This document shows positions 16,440 through 25,399 of a DNA stretch of 64,000 bases, one piece after another. Source of the stretch: an uncultured bacterium (GTDB lineage Bacteria; Verrucomicrobiota; Lentisphaeria; Victivallales; UBA1829). A model generated the notes under the pieces. It was not told where the DNA came from. It saw only the letters and a program-made list of their open reading frames with translations, and ran no database searches. Within the stretch, counting starts at the first letter, position 1. Every line of letters starts with the position of its first letter. Both the position numbers and the translations under genes were made by a program. The DNA is taken from positions 1-64,000 of the forward strand of contig CACYHQ010000010.1 in NCBI GenBank assembly GCA_902774245.1. Reading direction: 5' to 3'.

Positions 16440-17611
16440 GGGCGCCTCCTGAAGAGCGTGACCGACTCGAAGTGGCCGGTGGCGGGGAACATGTCGATCA
16501 TGCCGGCGGATTGGATGCGGAAGCCGAATTCCGCGAGACGGTCGGCGTCGCGCCGCAGGGTGTCAGGACCGCAGGAGACGTACAGGACGGCCTCCGGGCC
16601 GAATTCCCCGATCTCGCGCGTCAGAGCGCCCGGAAGGCCCGTTCTCGGCGGATCCACGAGGACACAGCTCTTCGCCGGATCGCAGGAAGACGCCAGTGTG
16701 TGGAACGCTTCGCCCGCGTCTGCAACCAGAAACGAGCAGCGTCCGGCGACGCCGTGGTGTTTCGCATTGAACACGGCCGCGTCGATCGCCGCCATGTCCA
16801 ATTCGACCGCGTTTGCCGTGAGGCCGGGGATATGTTCCGTCGCGAGGATGGAGAAGACGCCCGAGCCGCAGTAGAGTTCGAGGATCTGTTCCGCGCCGAG
16901 CTCCTTCAGGAGCGTCAGGACGCGTTCCGCCAGCTTGGGCGCCATGTCCGGGTTGACCTGGAAAAACGACGCTTTCGGTACGCGGAACTCCCCGAATGCG
17001 CCGAGTTGTTCCGTCAGATGCGCGATCCCCTGCCACTTCTCCGAACCGGAATCCAGCGCGCCGTCATGAAGCGTCCGGCGGAACGTGCGTTTCTGTCCGT
17101 CGGCGCCGGGTTTTGCGGTCGCGAGGAGTTCGCGGATGTCAGGATGCCCGAGCGGGCAGTCCTGCACGGAGACCGCCGTTTTGTTGTCGAGTCCGCGGTA
17201 ACAGAACGCGTCGTTTTCGCAGACAAATGTGAGCTTGTTCCGGCAGCCGTTGCGGGACGGTGCACCCAGTGGCGGCAGGAATTGTATGTCCCCGGCGGCG
17301 GGATTGCCGCGCGTGAGGAAGTCGTGAAACTGGCGGTTCTTCCATTCCAGCTCGCAATCGTAGGAGGCGTGACGGTACACGCAGCCGGGACAGGTCCCGG
17401 CGAGCGGGCAGTCCGGCGTGATGCGTTCAGGCGAAGCCGTCAGTACGTCCAGAACTCTGGCGCGCGCAAACGACTTCGCCTCATGGGTGATCTCCGCGCG
17501 GACCGTTTCCCCGGGCAGGGCGCCCGGGACGAAACAGACCTTGCCGTCCGGGAGTCGGCCCACGCCGTCACCCCCGAACGCGATACGCGAAACCGGAACG
17601 GAACAATCCAT
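16436..17611 (-). CDS. TrmA/RumA-family RNA (uracil-5-)-methyltransferase
   Basis: A 391-residue SAM-dependent RNA methyltransferase of the TrmA/RlmCD group. An N-terminal TRAM-type RNA-binding barrel (about 1-58) is followed by a 4Fe-4S binding region (CPLAGTCPGC plus a later QDCPLGH). The methyltransferase core carries FFQVNPDMA, LELYCGSGVFSILA and DPPRTGLP, and the catalytic cysteine sits in YVSCGPDTLRRD. The cluster and TRAM domain favour 23S rRNA (RlmD/RlmC type) over tRNA as substrate, but I cannot decide the exact uridine. It overlaps the ACT gene by one base and radC by four. Confidence 0.9.
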   Translation of the reverse strand: MDCSVPVSRIAFGGDGVGRLPDGKVCFVPGALPGETVRAEITHEAKSFARARVLDVLTASPERITPDCPLAGTCPGCVYRHASYDCELEWKNRQFHDFLTRGNPAAGDIQFLPPLGAPSRNGCRNKLTFVCENDAFCYRGLDNKTAVSVQDCPLGHPDIRELLATAKPGADGQKRTFRRTLHDGALDSGSEKWQGIAHLTEQLGAFGEFRVPKASFFQVNPDMAPKLAERVLTLLKELGAEQILELYCGSGVFSILATEHIPGLTANAVELDMAAIDAAVFNAKHHGVAGRCSFLVADAGEAFHTLASSCDPAKSCVLVDPPRTGLPGALTREIGEFGPEAVLYVSCGPDTLRRDADRLAEFGFRIQSAGMIDMFPATGHFESVTLFRRRP

Positions 17612-18048
17612 CAGTTGGGAATATCCCGGAAGAGATCGAGCGGTTCGACGATCTTGAGCTCGCTCTTGATCTTTTCGATGGCATCGTCTGGGTCGGCGAA
17701 GCGGAAGATGATGGCGGCCTTGCCGTGGAGTCCGGCGGCGAACGCGTACAGGTATTCGATGTTGACCTGATGCTTGTCGAGGACTTCGAGGACCTTGCTG
17801 AGGCTGCCCGCGGCGTGGTCGACTTCGATCGCGACGACGTCGGTGATCTTGACCGCGAAGTTGTGCGCTTCGAGGAGTTCGCGCGCCTTCTCCCAGTCGC
17901 GGATCAGGAGGCGCAGCACGCCGAAGAACTTGCTGTCGCTGAGCGAGAGCGTCGAGATGTTGATCCCGTTGTCGGCCAGAAGTTTGAGCGCGGCGTTGAC
18001 CGTGCCGGGCTTGTTCTCGACGAAGAGAGAGATCTGTTTGAGTTTCAT
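17611..18048 (-). CDS. Tandem ACT-domain protein
   Basis: A 145-residue protein made of two ACT domains (about 1-66 and 68-140). The first begins KQISLFVENKPGTVNAALKLLADNGIN, the second VVAIEVDHAAGSLSKVLEVLDKHQVN, each with the glycine used for amino-acid binding. No catalytic domain is attached. Such stand-alone ACT pairs often sit beside phenylacetate-CoA ligase and indolepyruvate oxidoreductase genes and probably sense an amino acid. Here it lies 16 bases after paaK. An AGGAG site precedes ATG 18048. Confidence 0.88.
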   Translation of the reverse strand: MKLKQISLFVENKPGTVNAALKLLADNGINISTLSLSDSKFFGVLRLLIRDWEKARELLEAHNFAVKITDVVAIEVDHAAGSLSKVLEVLDKHQVNIEYLYAFAAGLHGKAAIIFRFADPDDAIEKIKSELKIVEPLDLFRDIPN

Positions 18049-18064
18049 TCTGACGTCTCCTGTG

Positions 18065-19393
18065 TTATGCGTTGAGGTTGCGGCGGTCGATCACGCGTTT
18101 GGCCTTGCCTTCGCTTCTCGGGATGGAGTTCGGGGCGCACATCTTGACGAAGACACGGATGCCGAGGATGCGTTCGATGGCGTGGCTGATGGTGTGGCGG
18201 ATGTCCTCGATGGCGGACACGCGGTCGTGGAAGATGGTCTCGTTGACCTCGATGTCGACCTCGATGTTGTCCAGGCCGTGGTCGCGGGTCAGGATGATCT
18301 GGTACACGGGCAGGACCGATTCCACGCTCAGGATCGCCGTTTCGATCTGCGTCGGGAAGACGTTCACGCCGCGGATGATGAACATGTCGTCGCTGCGGCG
18401 TCCGATCTTGCTGATGCGGCGGATCGTGCGTCCGCAGGCGCACTTCGAGGTCATGATGCTGGTGATGTCGCGTGTGCGGTAGCGGATCATGGGCATGGCG
18501 TGCTTCGCCAGCGTGGTGAGGACGAGTTCGCCTTCCTGGCCGTCCGGGAGGACTTCGCCGGTGGCGGGGTCGATGATCTCGGGATAGAAGAAGTCTTCGA
18601 AGATGTGCAGGCCTTCCTGTTCGAGACAGGAGCAGCCGACGCCGGGACCGACGATTTCGGAGAGGCCGTAGATGTCGTACGCCCGGATGCCGGATTTCTT
18701 CTCGATCTGGGAGCGCATGGCTTCGGTCCAGGGTTCCGCGCCGAAGATGCCGAGGCGGACGGGGAGCTCGCGCATGTCGACGCCCATCTTTTCGGCGGTC
18801 TCGATCATGTGCAGGAAGTAGCTCGGGGTGCAGGCCACGCAGGTCACGCCGAAGTCCTTCATCAGCATCACCTGGCGTTCCGTGTTGCCGCCTGAGGCCG
18901 GGATCACGGTCGCGCCGATCTTCTCGAATCCGCTGTGCGCGCCGAGGCCGCCGGTGAAGAGACCGTAGCCGTAGGAGATCTGCGCGATGTCGCCCTCATG
19001 GACGCCGACCGCGGCGAGGGCGCGCGCGACGGCCGTCGACCACACGTCGAGGTCCTGGCGGGTATATGCCACCACGATGGGCTTGCCGGTCGTGCCGCTG
19101 GATGCGTGGAGGCGCACGATGTCCTCCATCGGCGAGGCGAAGAGGCCGAAGGGATAGGTGTCGCGGAGGTCGGCCTTCACCGTAAACGGAAGCAGCCGGA
19201 TGTCCTCAAGCTTCTGGATGTCGTCGGGTTTGATGCCGCGCTCGTCCAGACGCGCCTTGAAGAGCGGGACGTTGGCGTAGGCGAGGTCGACCATTTCGCG
19301 GAGGCGTGCGAGCTGGAGCGAATGGAGCTGTTCCTGCGGGATGAAGTCCATCGCGCTGATGGGGTTCATCGGGACTGCCTTGGTGGGTTTCAT
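18065..19393 (-). CDS. paaK: Phenylacetate-CoA ligase family protein
   Basis: A 442-residue adenylate-forming enzyme that activates an aryl acid (phenylacetate, indoleacetate or similar) with ATP and CoA. Motifs are HASSGTTGKP (about 96-105), the AMP-binding YDIYGLSE, and RYRTRD with the C-terminal lid IGRRSDDMFIIRGVNVFP. ATG 19393 with an AAGG site is preferred over an upstream ATG that lies in atypical sequence. First gene of the operon; in fermenters this enzyme works after IorAB, which is encoded 4 kb away on the same strand. Direction in vivo may be toward ATP synthesis; that is inference. Confidence 0.9.
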   Translation of the reverse strand: MKPTKAVPMNPISAMDFIPQEQLHSLQLARLREMVDLAYANVPLFKARLDERGIKPDDIQKLEDIRLLPFTVKADLRDTYPFGLFASPMEDIVRLHASSGTTGKPIVVAYTRQDLDVWSTAVARALAAVGVHEGDIAQISYGYGLFTGGLGAHSGFEKIGATVIPASGGNTERQVMLMKDFGVTCVACTPSYFLHMIETAEKMGVDMRELPVRLGIFGAEPWTEAMRSQIEKKSGIRAYDIYGLSEIVGPGVGCSCLEQEGLHIFEDFFYPEIIDPATGEVLPDGQEGELVLTTLAKHAMPMIRYRTRDITSIMTSKCACGRTIRRISKIGRRSDDMFIIRGVNVFPTQIETAILSVESVLPVYQIILTRDHGLDNIEVDIEVNETIFHDRVSAIEDIRHTISHAIERILGIRVFVKMCAPNSIPRSEGKAKRVIDRRNLNA

Positions 19394-19480
19394 GATGGTG
19401 CCTTGGGTTAGTTTTTTGTTCTTCAGGGCGGGACGCATGAAGATGGCGCCCCTGCATTTCTACCTGAATCTTTAACTAAT

Positions 19481-19508
19481 AATATAGCCTCGGCGGTTGT
19501 TTTATCAA
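19481..19508 (-). promoter_or_regulatory. Promoter of the paaK operon
   Basis: Minus-strand TTGATA and TATATT with a 16-bp spacer, about 90 bases upstream of the paaK ATG. It would drive six genes down to the heptosyltransferase. Confidence 0.7.
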
Positions 19509-19637
19509 GGCGATGCGCGTGAAAAAAGAATAAAAAAACTCGTGTTTTATGATTAGAATCTTAAAAGAATGACAAAAGCTGTATTATCCGCGAAGTTGCA
19601 TTTCATGTCTTTTTCGGTCAGGTTTCCTGATTTCGAT

Positions 19638-19665
19638 TTGACTTTTCTAAAAAGCATGCTATTTT
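19638..19665 (+). promoter_or_regulatory. Promoter of the secretin-like pair
   Basis: TTGACT and TATTTT with a 16-bp spacer. It lies about 280 bases before the first secretin start codon and so predicts a long leader RNA. Confidence 0.5.
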
Positions 19666-19850
19666 ATTTACTCGTATATTTTACTGCAAACAGAGGCTGA
19701 TATGGTTTCTCACACTACAAATGATCTCGGCAGACATGACGGGGCCCGCTCCGCCGTGAGATCCCGCATTGTTTCCGCTCAGATCAGCCTTTTTGCGTTC
19801 ATCGCGATTGATATTATTATTTGACGAGCCGCCCGCTAACCCTTTGCCGG

Positions 19851-19895
19851 GGAAGATACGGGTGGCTTGGAGACGTTCATCCGTATCCGGCTTCC
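19851..19895 (+). promoter_or_regulatory. Strong hairpin in secretin leader
   Basis: GGAAG + ATACGGGTG pairs with CATCCGTAT + CTTCC with one 4-base bulge, 52 bases before the start codon. It may act as an attenuator or protect the leader; no riboswitch class is recognised. Confidence 0.4.
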
Positions 19896-19946
19896 TGATC
19901 TTTCCTGTGCAATCCCCAATACCCCTCACCATAAGGATTGCTACAA

Positions 19947-21464
19947 ATGAAAGACCCACAATCCACTCGAAAGACAAACGCAAACTGCCTGAAACATTTT
20001 GCTTTGTTGATCCTTGGCGCCAGCCTGGCCGGAACACAGTATCTCCCGGCGCAGGAACCCGCGAAGGAAGTCCGCACCATCAAACTGCTCCAGGACGATG
20101 CCCAGGTCCGCTTCGCCAGCAGGCTCTATGAGCTGAAATACACGAAGCCGACCGACGTCCGCCCGTTCATCCTCGCCGCAATCACCCGCTACAATGCGTT
20201 TTCGCTGGTGGACCGTGTGAACAACAACAATGCCGACAAGCACTATCTGCTTGTCTCGACCGGAGAGGACTTTATCCCCTACGTGGACGCGCTGATCGCC
20301 GGACTGGACGTGCCGGGCAAGCCGGACGAATACGGCTCCATCATCGAGGGGACCGGCGTCACCCGGGTGACCTATCACCCGAACTACCGCCTCGGGACCG
20401 AGATGCTCCGCATCATCAACGCCGGGTTGAGGAGCCCGGAAGGCACGATCTACCTGAACGAGGACACGAACACGATCTACTGGAAGGACGACCGGGCCGC
20501 CGCGATGGCCGCGCTCAACTGGATCAAGTATCTGGACCGGCCGCTTCCGCAGGTCAACCTCAAGCTCAAATACTACGAGATCCGCGAAAGCAAGCTGCGC
20601 GACATCGGGCTGGACTACCTGGCATGGAAGAACGGCCCCGGCCTCGACATCTTTTCCGCCGGATTCGACACCGGGAAGATCTTCTCCAACGAGGCGGTCT
20701 GGAATCTCGTCGGCGGGGCGACTCAGCTGGTTGACCTCACGAAAGATTTCTCTTCGGGCTGGGGCTACGGCGGATTCTTCACCGCGCCGAAGTTCGATCT
20801 GAGCTTCATCCGCGTGCTTCAGCAGTCCGGCAACGCGAAACTCGCCGCGGAAGCCGAACTCACGTTCGTGAATACGCCGGTCTACGAGACGGAAGAGCAG
20901 AACCAGCACCTGCCGAAAATCTACAAAGCCAGCCTCGTGCCCGGCTATGAGAACATCACGAAGGACGACGACGACCGCATGAGCGTGGTCACGGGCGGCG
21001 ACAGCAGCATCACGCTCTCCGTGATCAACCCGGTCATCTGTTTCGACGCCGCAAGGGAGGAACAGGCCGCGCTGAGGGGCCGTATCCCCTCCACGCAGGA
21101 ATATTATGAAACGTCCGACGGCGGGGTCGTGTTCGCCTACAAGCTCGCGTCGAAGAGCGTGACGGAGCGCAGCAACCGCGGCGACGAACTCGGCGACGTC
21201 GCCACAGCCTCCGGCGAGCTTACGCTCGGGTTCAAGACCGAAAAGCTCCTGGCGTCCTATGTCCGCGAAAACGACGTGGAGCAGACCGTAGGCATCCCGT
21301 TCCTGGTGAAGATCCCCGTGCTGAAATACCTCTTCGGCACCACCACCAGCATCAGGGAGCGGACCTACGTCGTCGTGACCGCCGAAGCCTCGCTCGTTCA
21401 CCCGGACGGCCCGATCCTGGCTGCCGAACCTATCGTCGAATCCGATTTCGGTCCCGACCGCTGA
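19947..21464 (+). CDS. Secretin-like protein (first paralogue)
   Basis: A 505-residue exported protein with a signal sequence (to about residue 36). It has N-domain-like repeats (VRFASRLYELKYTKPTDVRPFI, then ALIAGLDVPG) and a C-terminal secretin core. The core's signature is VGIPFLVKIPVLKYLFGTTTSIRERTYVVVTAE, close to the VPxLGDIPxLGxLF motif of GspD/PilQ secretins. It would form an outer-membrane ring. ATG 19947 has an AAGGA site and is preferred over TTG 19938. The second paralogue starts 20 bases later. No other secretion or pilus gene is present, so the system it serves is unknown. Confidence 0.8.
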   Translation: MKDPQSTRKTNANCLKHFALLILGASLAGTQYLPAQEPAKEVRTIKLLQDDAQVRFASRLYELKYTKPTDVRPFILAAITRYNAFSLVDRVNNNNADKHYLLVSTGEDFIPYVDALIAGLDVPGKPDEYGSIIEGTGVTRVTYHPNYRLGTEMLRIINAGLRSPEGTIYLNEDTNTIYWKDDRAAAMAALNWIKYLDRPLPQVNLKLKYYEIRESKLRDIGLDYLAWKNGPGLDIFSAGFDTGKIFSNEAVWNLVGGATQLVDLTKDFSSGWGYGGFFTAPKFDLSFIRVLQQSGNAKLAAEAELTFVNTPVYETEEQNQHLPKIYKASLVPGYENITKDDDDRMSVVTGGDSSITLSVINPVICFDAAREEQAALRGRIPSTQEYYETSDGGVVFAYKLASKSVTERSNRGDELGDVATASGELTLGFKTEKLLASYVRENDVEQTVGIPFLVKIPVLKYLFGTTTSIRERTYVVVTAEASLVHPDGPILAAEPIVESDFGPDR

Positions 21465-21484
21465 TCGGGAAAGGAGCATGAACC

Positions 21485-23110
21485 ATGAAAACCATGATGA
21501 AACATCTTTTCGCAACCGCGTTTCTCCTCGCAGCCGTCTCCGTGTTTTCCGATGATGATGTGTCGGTCGATTTCACCCCGCACGGGATTCCCGGCTCGCC
21601 CCAGGCGTACAACAACGCCCCCACGGAAGGCTACGGCAGCAGCACCGTCCAGACGCAGATCCGCGTGGACCTGAAGGACGGCGAAGATGCCGTTCATTTC
21701 ATCCGCGGCAATACCGACCCCTTCGTCATCACGAAGCTGTACGAGCTGAAACACACCAATCCCTATACGATCCGAGGCTATATTCAGGGCGTGGTGAATG
21801 CCACACAGGTCGTGGGAAACCCCGTTGCGGTTGACGCCGTCAGGTACAATGACGGACGCGGCATCGTGCTGGTTTCCGCCGAGGACTACCGGTTTGAGAA
21901 CCGCGGAAAAGGCGACAGCATCGACGAGATCATCGCGGGTCTGGATCAGCCCGGCATGGAGCTCATCACGGGCAAGGGCCTGTTCCTCTACTTCCCGAAA
22001 GCGAACACTGCCGCCAACCTCCGCGAAATGCTTCTGAGAGTCGGCGCGACCACCGAGGACGTCGAATTCTCGCACGGCGTGGACAAACTGGTCGTCGACG
22101 GCGGCCTGAACGCTCTCTTCGTCGCCTCGTCCTACTGGAGCTGGAACGGCATCAAGGAGCAGCTGGAATCGTATGACAAGCCGATGCCGGAAATCCGCCT
22201 CTCGTACTGCCTCTACGAGGTCAGCACGGAGAACGACGACAAACTCGGCGTCGACTTCCAGAGCTGGAAGAACAACGACGGGATCGACTTCTTCTCCGTC
22301 GGCGGCCGCTACCGCAACAACTGGGCGCGGACGTTCGCGGGCGGCATCGACGGCTCCCACAGCAGCCGCACCGATTACTTCAACTTCAACCCGAAGTGGA
22401 ACACGAAGTATTTCGACTTCCTGACCTCCACCGGACGCGCGAAGGTCGTCACGCAGGGCGTCATCACCGCGAAGAACCGCCGCAAATCGGAGATCTCCGT
22501 CGGCTCCGGCCTCTTCTACGAGGAGGAAGACCCGATCGATGACACCTCCATCAACGACGGCATCCTGATCGACGGCAAGCCGAAACTTCCCGCCGGCGCG
22601 GACGTCCCGATCGAACACGGCAACCGTCAGAACACGAAGGCGTCCGAAGGCTTCAAGTTCAGCATGGAGGTCACCCCGGTCGTGGCCGAAAAGGCGTCCG
22701 TCCTGCCGATCAAGGTCTCCGGCGTGAGCCTGCTCGGCTGGAACAGCGACGGTACGCCCCGCCTCAGCAGGTCCGATTTCGAGACGGAGGTCCACCTCGG
22801 ATACGAGGCGCGCGACTTCGTGATCGGCGGCATCAAGCGCAAGCAGATCGTCCGCAGCGTGTCCGGGCTTCCGATCCTGAAGGACATCCCGATCCTCGGC
22901 TGGGCCTTCTCCTCGGAATCCGAATCCGCCCGCGAGACAGAGCTGATCCTCTCCGTACACGCCGAATATGCCCGGCCGTCCGACAACGTGCCGGAATCGC
23001 TCCGCGACGAGCTGAACGCCACGGAGAACGATCTGATCCACGGCATCGAACATCCGATCACAAACCTCGGATTCGAGCAGTTCGGCCTGGATTCGAAGAC
23101 GATCGAATAA
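21485..23110 (+). CDS. Secretin-like protein (second paralogue)
   Basis: A 541-residue exported protein with a signal peptide ending near Ser22-Asp23. It parallels the upstream gene throughout: LYELKHTNPYTIRGYI matches LYELKYTKPTDVRPFI, GVDFQSWKNNDGIDFFS matches GLDYLAWKNGPGLDIFS, and the C-terminal secretin signature is VSGLPILKDIPILGWAFSS. The pair clearly arose by duplication but has diverged widely. An AAAGGAG site precedes ATG 21485. The two proteins may form a mixed ring or serve two machines. A bidirectional terminator follows. Confidence 0.8.
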   Translation: MKTMMKHLFATAFLLAAVSVFSDDDVSVDFTPHGIPGSPQAYNNAPTEGYGSSTVQTQIRVDLKDGEDAVHFIRGNTDPFVITKLYELKHTNPYTIRGYIQGVVNATQVVGNPVAVDAVRYNDGRGIVLVSAEDYRFENRGKGDSIDEIIAGLDQPGMELITGKGLFLYFPKANTAANLREMLLRVGATTEDVEFSHGVDKLVVDGGLNALFVASSYWSWNGIKEQLESYDKPMPEIRLSYCLYEVSTENDDKLGVDFQSWKNNDGIDFFSVGGRYRNNWARTFAGGIDGSHSSRTDYFNFNPKWNTKYFDFLTSTGRAKVVTQGVITAKNRRKSEISVGSGLFYEEEDPIDDTSINDGILIDGKPKLPAGADVPIEHGNRQNTKASEGFKFSMEVTPVVAEKASVLPIKVSGVSLLGWNSDGTPRLSRSDFETEVHLGYEARDFVIGGIKRKQIVRSVSGLPILKDIPILGWAFSSESESARETELILSVHAEYARPSDNVPESLRDELNATENDLIHGIEHPITNLGFEQFGLDSKTIE

Positions 23111-23138
23111 GATCTGTCCTGTTCGAGCAAAAAAACGT

Positions 23139-23166
23139 CCCCCGGAGCCTGTTGTGACTTCGGGGG
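23139..23166. terminator. Bidirectional terminator, secretin pair and iorB
   Basis: A 9-bp stem (CCCCCGGAG with CTTCGGGGG) flanked by an A run on the left and a T-rich stretch on the right. It lies between convergent genes, so it can end both transcripts. Confidence 0.75.
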
Positions 23167-23199
23167 CTTCGTTTTGCCTTGATTCGTACTTCGCGCGGA

Positions 23200-23673
23200 T
23201 CAGACGAGGTTTGCGCCGCGCCGGAACGCCTGGACATTGGCTTCGCCGATCGGACCGGCGAAATTCTCGCGGATCAGGGCTTCCCACAGGTCGGCGGGGA
23301 ACTTAAGGTAGCGGTTCAGTACGCCGAGCATCGCGATGTTCGCCATGCGGGACTTCGCGTCGTCGGCCGACAGGTCGGACGGACGCACGATGACCGTGGC
23401 GTCGTTCAGATACGGACGGGCGACCTCGATCTGGTCTTCGGAGACGGCCACGAGGTAGTCGGTCATGCCGACCGGGACCATCGGGCTGAGGACTTTCTTG
23501 CCGAAGCGGACGTCGCTGGAGACGGATCCGCCGCGCTGGCTCATGCCGTGGAGTTCGCTTTTCTTGACGTCGAAACCGAGGCGGAACGCCGCTTCGGTGA
23601 GCATATCGGATGCGCGGATGATACCCTGGCCGCCGATGCCGACGAACAGGACGTTGGTAATGTCACGACTCAT
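23200..23673 (-). CDS. iorB: Indolepyruvate:ferredoxin oxidoreductase, beta subunit
   Basis: A 157-residue subunit of the pyruvate/ketoisovalerate oxidoreductase gamma type. The signature VLFVGIGGQGIIRASDMLTEA is followed by KKSELHGMSQRGGSVSSDVRFG, both typical of IorB. With IorA it would oxidise aryl pyruvates from aromatic amino acids to acyl-CoA and reduce ferredoxin. ATG 23673 has a GAGGTG site and overlaps the iorA stop by four bases (ATGA). It is shorter than many IorB proteins but ends naturally before the shared terminator. Confidence 0.92.
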   Translation of the reverse strand: MSRDITNVLFVGIGGQGIIRASDMLTEAAFRLGFDVKKSELHGMSQRGGSVSSDVRFGKKVLSPMVPVGMTDYLVAVSEDQIEVARPYLNDATVIVRPSDLSADDAKSRMANIAMLGVLNRYLKFPADLWEALIRENFAGPIGEANVQAFRRGANLV

Positions 23674-25271
23674 TTTTTCACCTCGGTGGAATTGGCCATT
23701 TTCGCCATCTTTTTCATTTGCATCAGGCACGGACGGCGCACGATGATCACGGTGGCGTCGTTGGACGCCAGGCGTTCCTGCAGGAGCGCGCGGTAGCCGT
23801 CGTTGTCGCCGACCGGATCCACGACGTCGACGTGGTCGACGCCGAGCGAACGGCAGACGTCTTCGAGCTTGATCGGGACCGCCGGGGTTTTGTCCAAGTG
23901 GTAGCCGGTGGCGGCGTGTTCCTGAAGTCCGGTCATGGCGGTCGTGCCGTTGTCGAGCAGCAGGACCACGTGCCCGGTCGCGGGCTTGTTGTAGACCATG
24001 TCCACGACGCCGGTCAGGCCGCTGTGCAGGAACGTGCTGTCGCCGATCACGCTGACCACGCGGCGGGCTTCGGGCGTGTCGCCGAGCGAACGGCGGAGTC
24101 CGAGGCCCATGCCGATGCTCGCGCCCATGCATTCGGAGGCGTCCATGGCGCTGAACGGCGGGAGCACGCCGAGCGTGTAGCAGCCGATGTCGCCGAGCAC
24201 GGTCAGCTTCAGGTCGCTGAGGAGTTCGAAGGTCTTGCGGTGCGGACAGCCGGGGCAGAGCGCCGGGGGACGGCCCGGAGCGCCCGCGGGCGGCGGCGTG
24301 GTGTCGTGCGCGAGGAGCTGTTTCACGCGGCCCACGGAGAGTTCGCCGCATTCGAAAACGTCTTCCTTGCCCTCGACCGCGATCCCGGCCGCGCGGAGAT
24401 TTTCCTCCAGGAAACGGCTGCCTTCCTCGACGACCACGAAACGCTTCACGCCGGATGCGAACTTGCGGATGGCGTCCATCGGGAGCGGCCAGGTCATTTT
24501 CAGCTGGAGCACGGAGGCTTCCGGGGCGGCCTCCAGCACATGCTGGACGCTCACGCCGGAGCTGAGGACGCCGAGTTCGGCGGAACCGGGATTAAGGACC
24601 GTGTGGAGGTCGGAGGATTCGTTGTAGGCCGCGAGGTCATGCATGACCTGGATGAGGCGGACGTGGGCGCGGCGGGCGTAGGCCGGGATCATGACCTTGG
24701 TCGTGGGGTCGGCCTTGTACGGAGCCGGTCGGAACGCTTCGTCTTCCTTCCAGAGCGCGACGGGTCCCATGGAGTGGCAGACGCGGGTGGTCATGCGGAG
24801 GAGGACCGGCACTTTGAACTGTTCAGAAAGCTCGAACGCGCGGATTGTCAGGTCGTAGGCTTCCTGGCTGGAGGACGGCTCCAGCATCGGCATCTGCGCG
24901 AACTTCGCGTAATTGCGGTTGTCCTGTTCGTTCTGGCTCGAAACCATGCCCGGATCGTCCGCGGAGACGATCACGAGGCCGCCGTTGACGCCCATGTAGG
25001 TCAGCGTGAACAGCGGATCGGCCGCCACGTTCAGTCCGACGTGCTTCATGGTCACCAGCGCGCGCCCGTTGCCGAGCGAGACGCCCGTCGCGACTTCGAG
25101 CGCGACTTTCTCGTTGGGCGACCACTGGGCCGCGCCGCCGATGGATGTGAGGGTTTCAAGGATTTCCGTGGACGGCGTGCCGGGATAGCCCGCGCCGAGC
25201 GTCACGCCGCACGCTTTCGCGCCGTAGGCGATCGCGCCGTCGCCGCTCAAGATCATTTTTTTATCAGCCAT
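23670..25271 (-). CDS. iorA: Indolepyruvate:ferredoxin oxidoreductase, alpha subunit, without ferredoxin domain
   Basis: A 533-residue thiamine-diphosphate enzyme. N-terminal GYPGTPSTEILETL, central RMTTRVCHS and the C-terminal half CPGCPHRKTFELL, GDIGCYTLG and LDNGTTAMTG match IorA. The usual C-terminal 2[4Fe-4S] ferredoxin domain is absent: after RRPCLMQMKK the protein ends in about 14 residues, with no CxxCxxC cluster. Start at ATG 25271 is set by the promoter at 25337-25364, which overlaps the more distal ATG. The AGGG ribosome site is modest. Electron exit must therefore use another protein or route. Confidence 0.92.
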   Translation of the reverse strand: MADKKMILSGDGAIAYGAKACGVTLGAGYPGTPSTEILETLTSIGGAAQWSPNEKVALEVATGVSLGNGRALVTMKHVGLNVAADPLFTLTYMGVNGGLVIVSADDPGMVSSQNEQDNRNYAKFAQMPMLEPSSSQEAYDLTIRAFELSEQFKVPVLLRMTTRVCHSMGPVALWKEDEAFRPAPYKADPTTKVMIPAYARRAHVRLIQVMHDLAAYNESSDLHTVLNPGSAELGVLSSGVSVQHVLEAAPEASVLQLKMTWPLPMDAIRKFASGVKRFVVVEEGSRFLEENLRAAGIAVEGKEDVFECGELSVGRVKQLLAHDTTPPPAGAPGRPPALCPGCPHRKTFELLSDLKLTVLGDIGCYTLGVLPPFSAMDASECMGASIGMGLGLRRSLGDTPEARRVVSVIGDSTFLHSGLTGVVDMVYNKPATGHVVLLLDNGTTAMTGLQEHAATGYHLDKTPAVPIKLEDVCRSLGVDHVDVVDPVGDNDGYRALLQERLASNDATVIIVRRPCLMQMKKMAKMANSTEVKK

Positions 25272-25336
25272 GGTATGCCCTGTTGGTGATGATCTCTGTT
25301 TGAGGGAGATATTAGTTTTGTGAAAAAGATTATCTA

Positions 25337-25364
25337 AATATAACGCACGAATGCGATTTTTCAA
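25337..25364 (-). promoter_or_regulatory. Promoter of iorAB
   Basis: Minus-strand TTGAAA and TATATT with a 16-bp spacer, 65 bases upstream of the iorA start. Confidence 0.75.
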
Positions 25365-25399
25365 TAGCGGACGCGGAAAAAAGACCGGAGGAGCAGCGT

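Larger units (their letters stand above)
19394..19946. other. Divergent intergenic region, paaK/secretin
   Basis: This 553-base gap contains the minus-strand paaK promoter (19481-19508) and a plus-strand promoter (19638-19665) for the secretin pair. The plus transcript would have a leader of about 275 bases with a strong hairpin (19851-19895). No further gene is supported. Confidence 0.6.
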
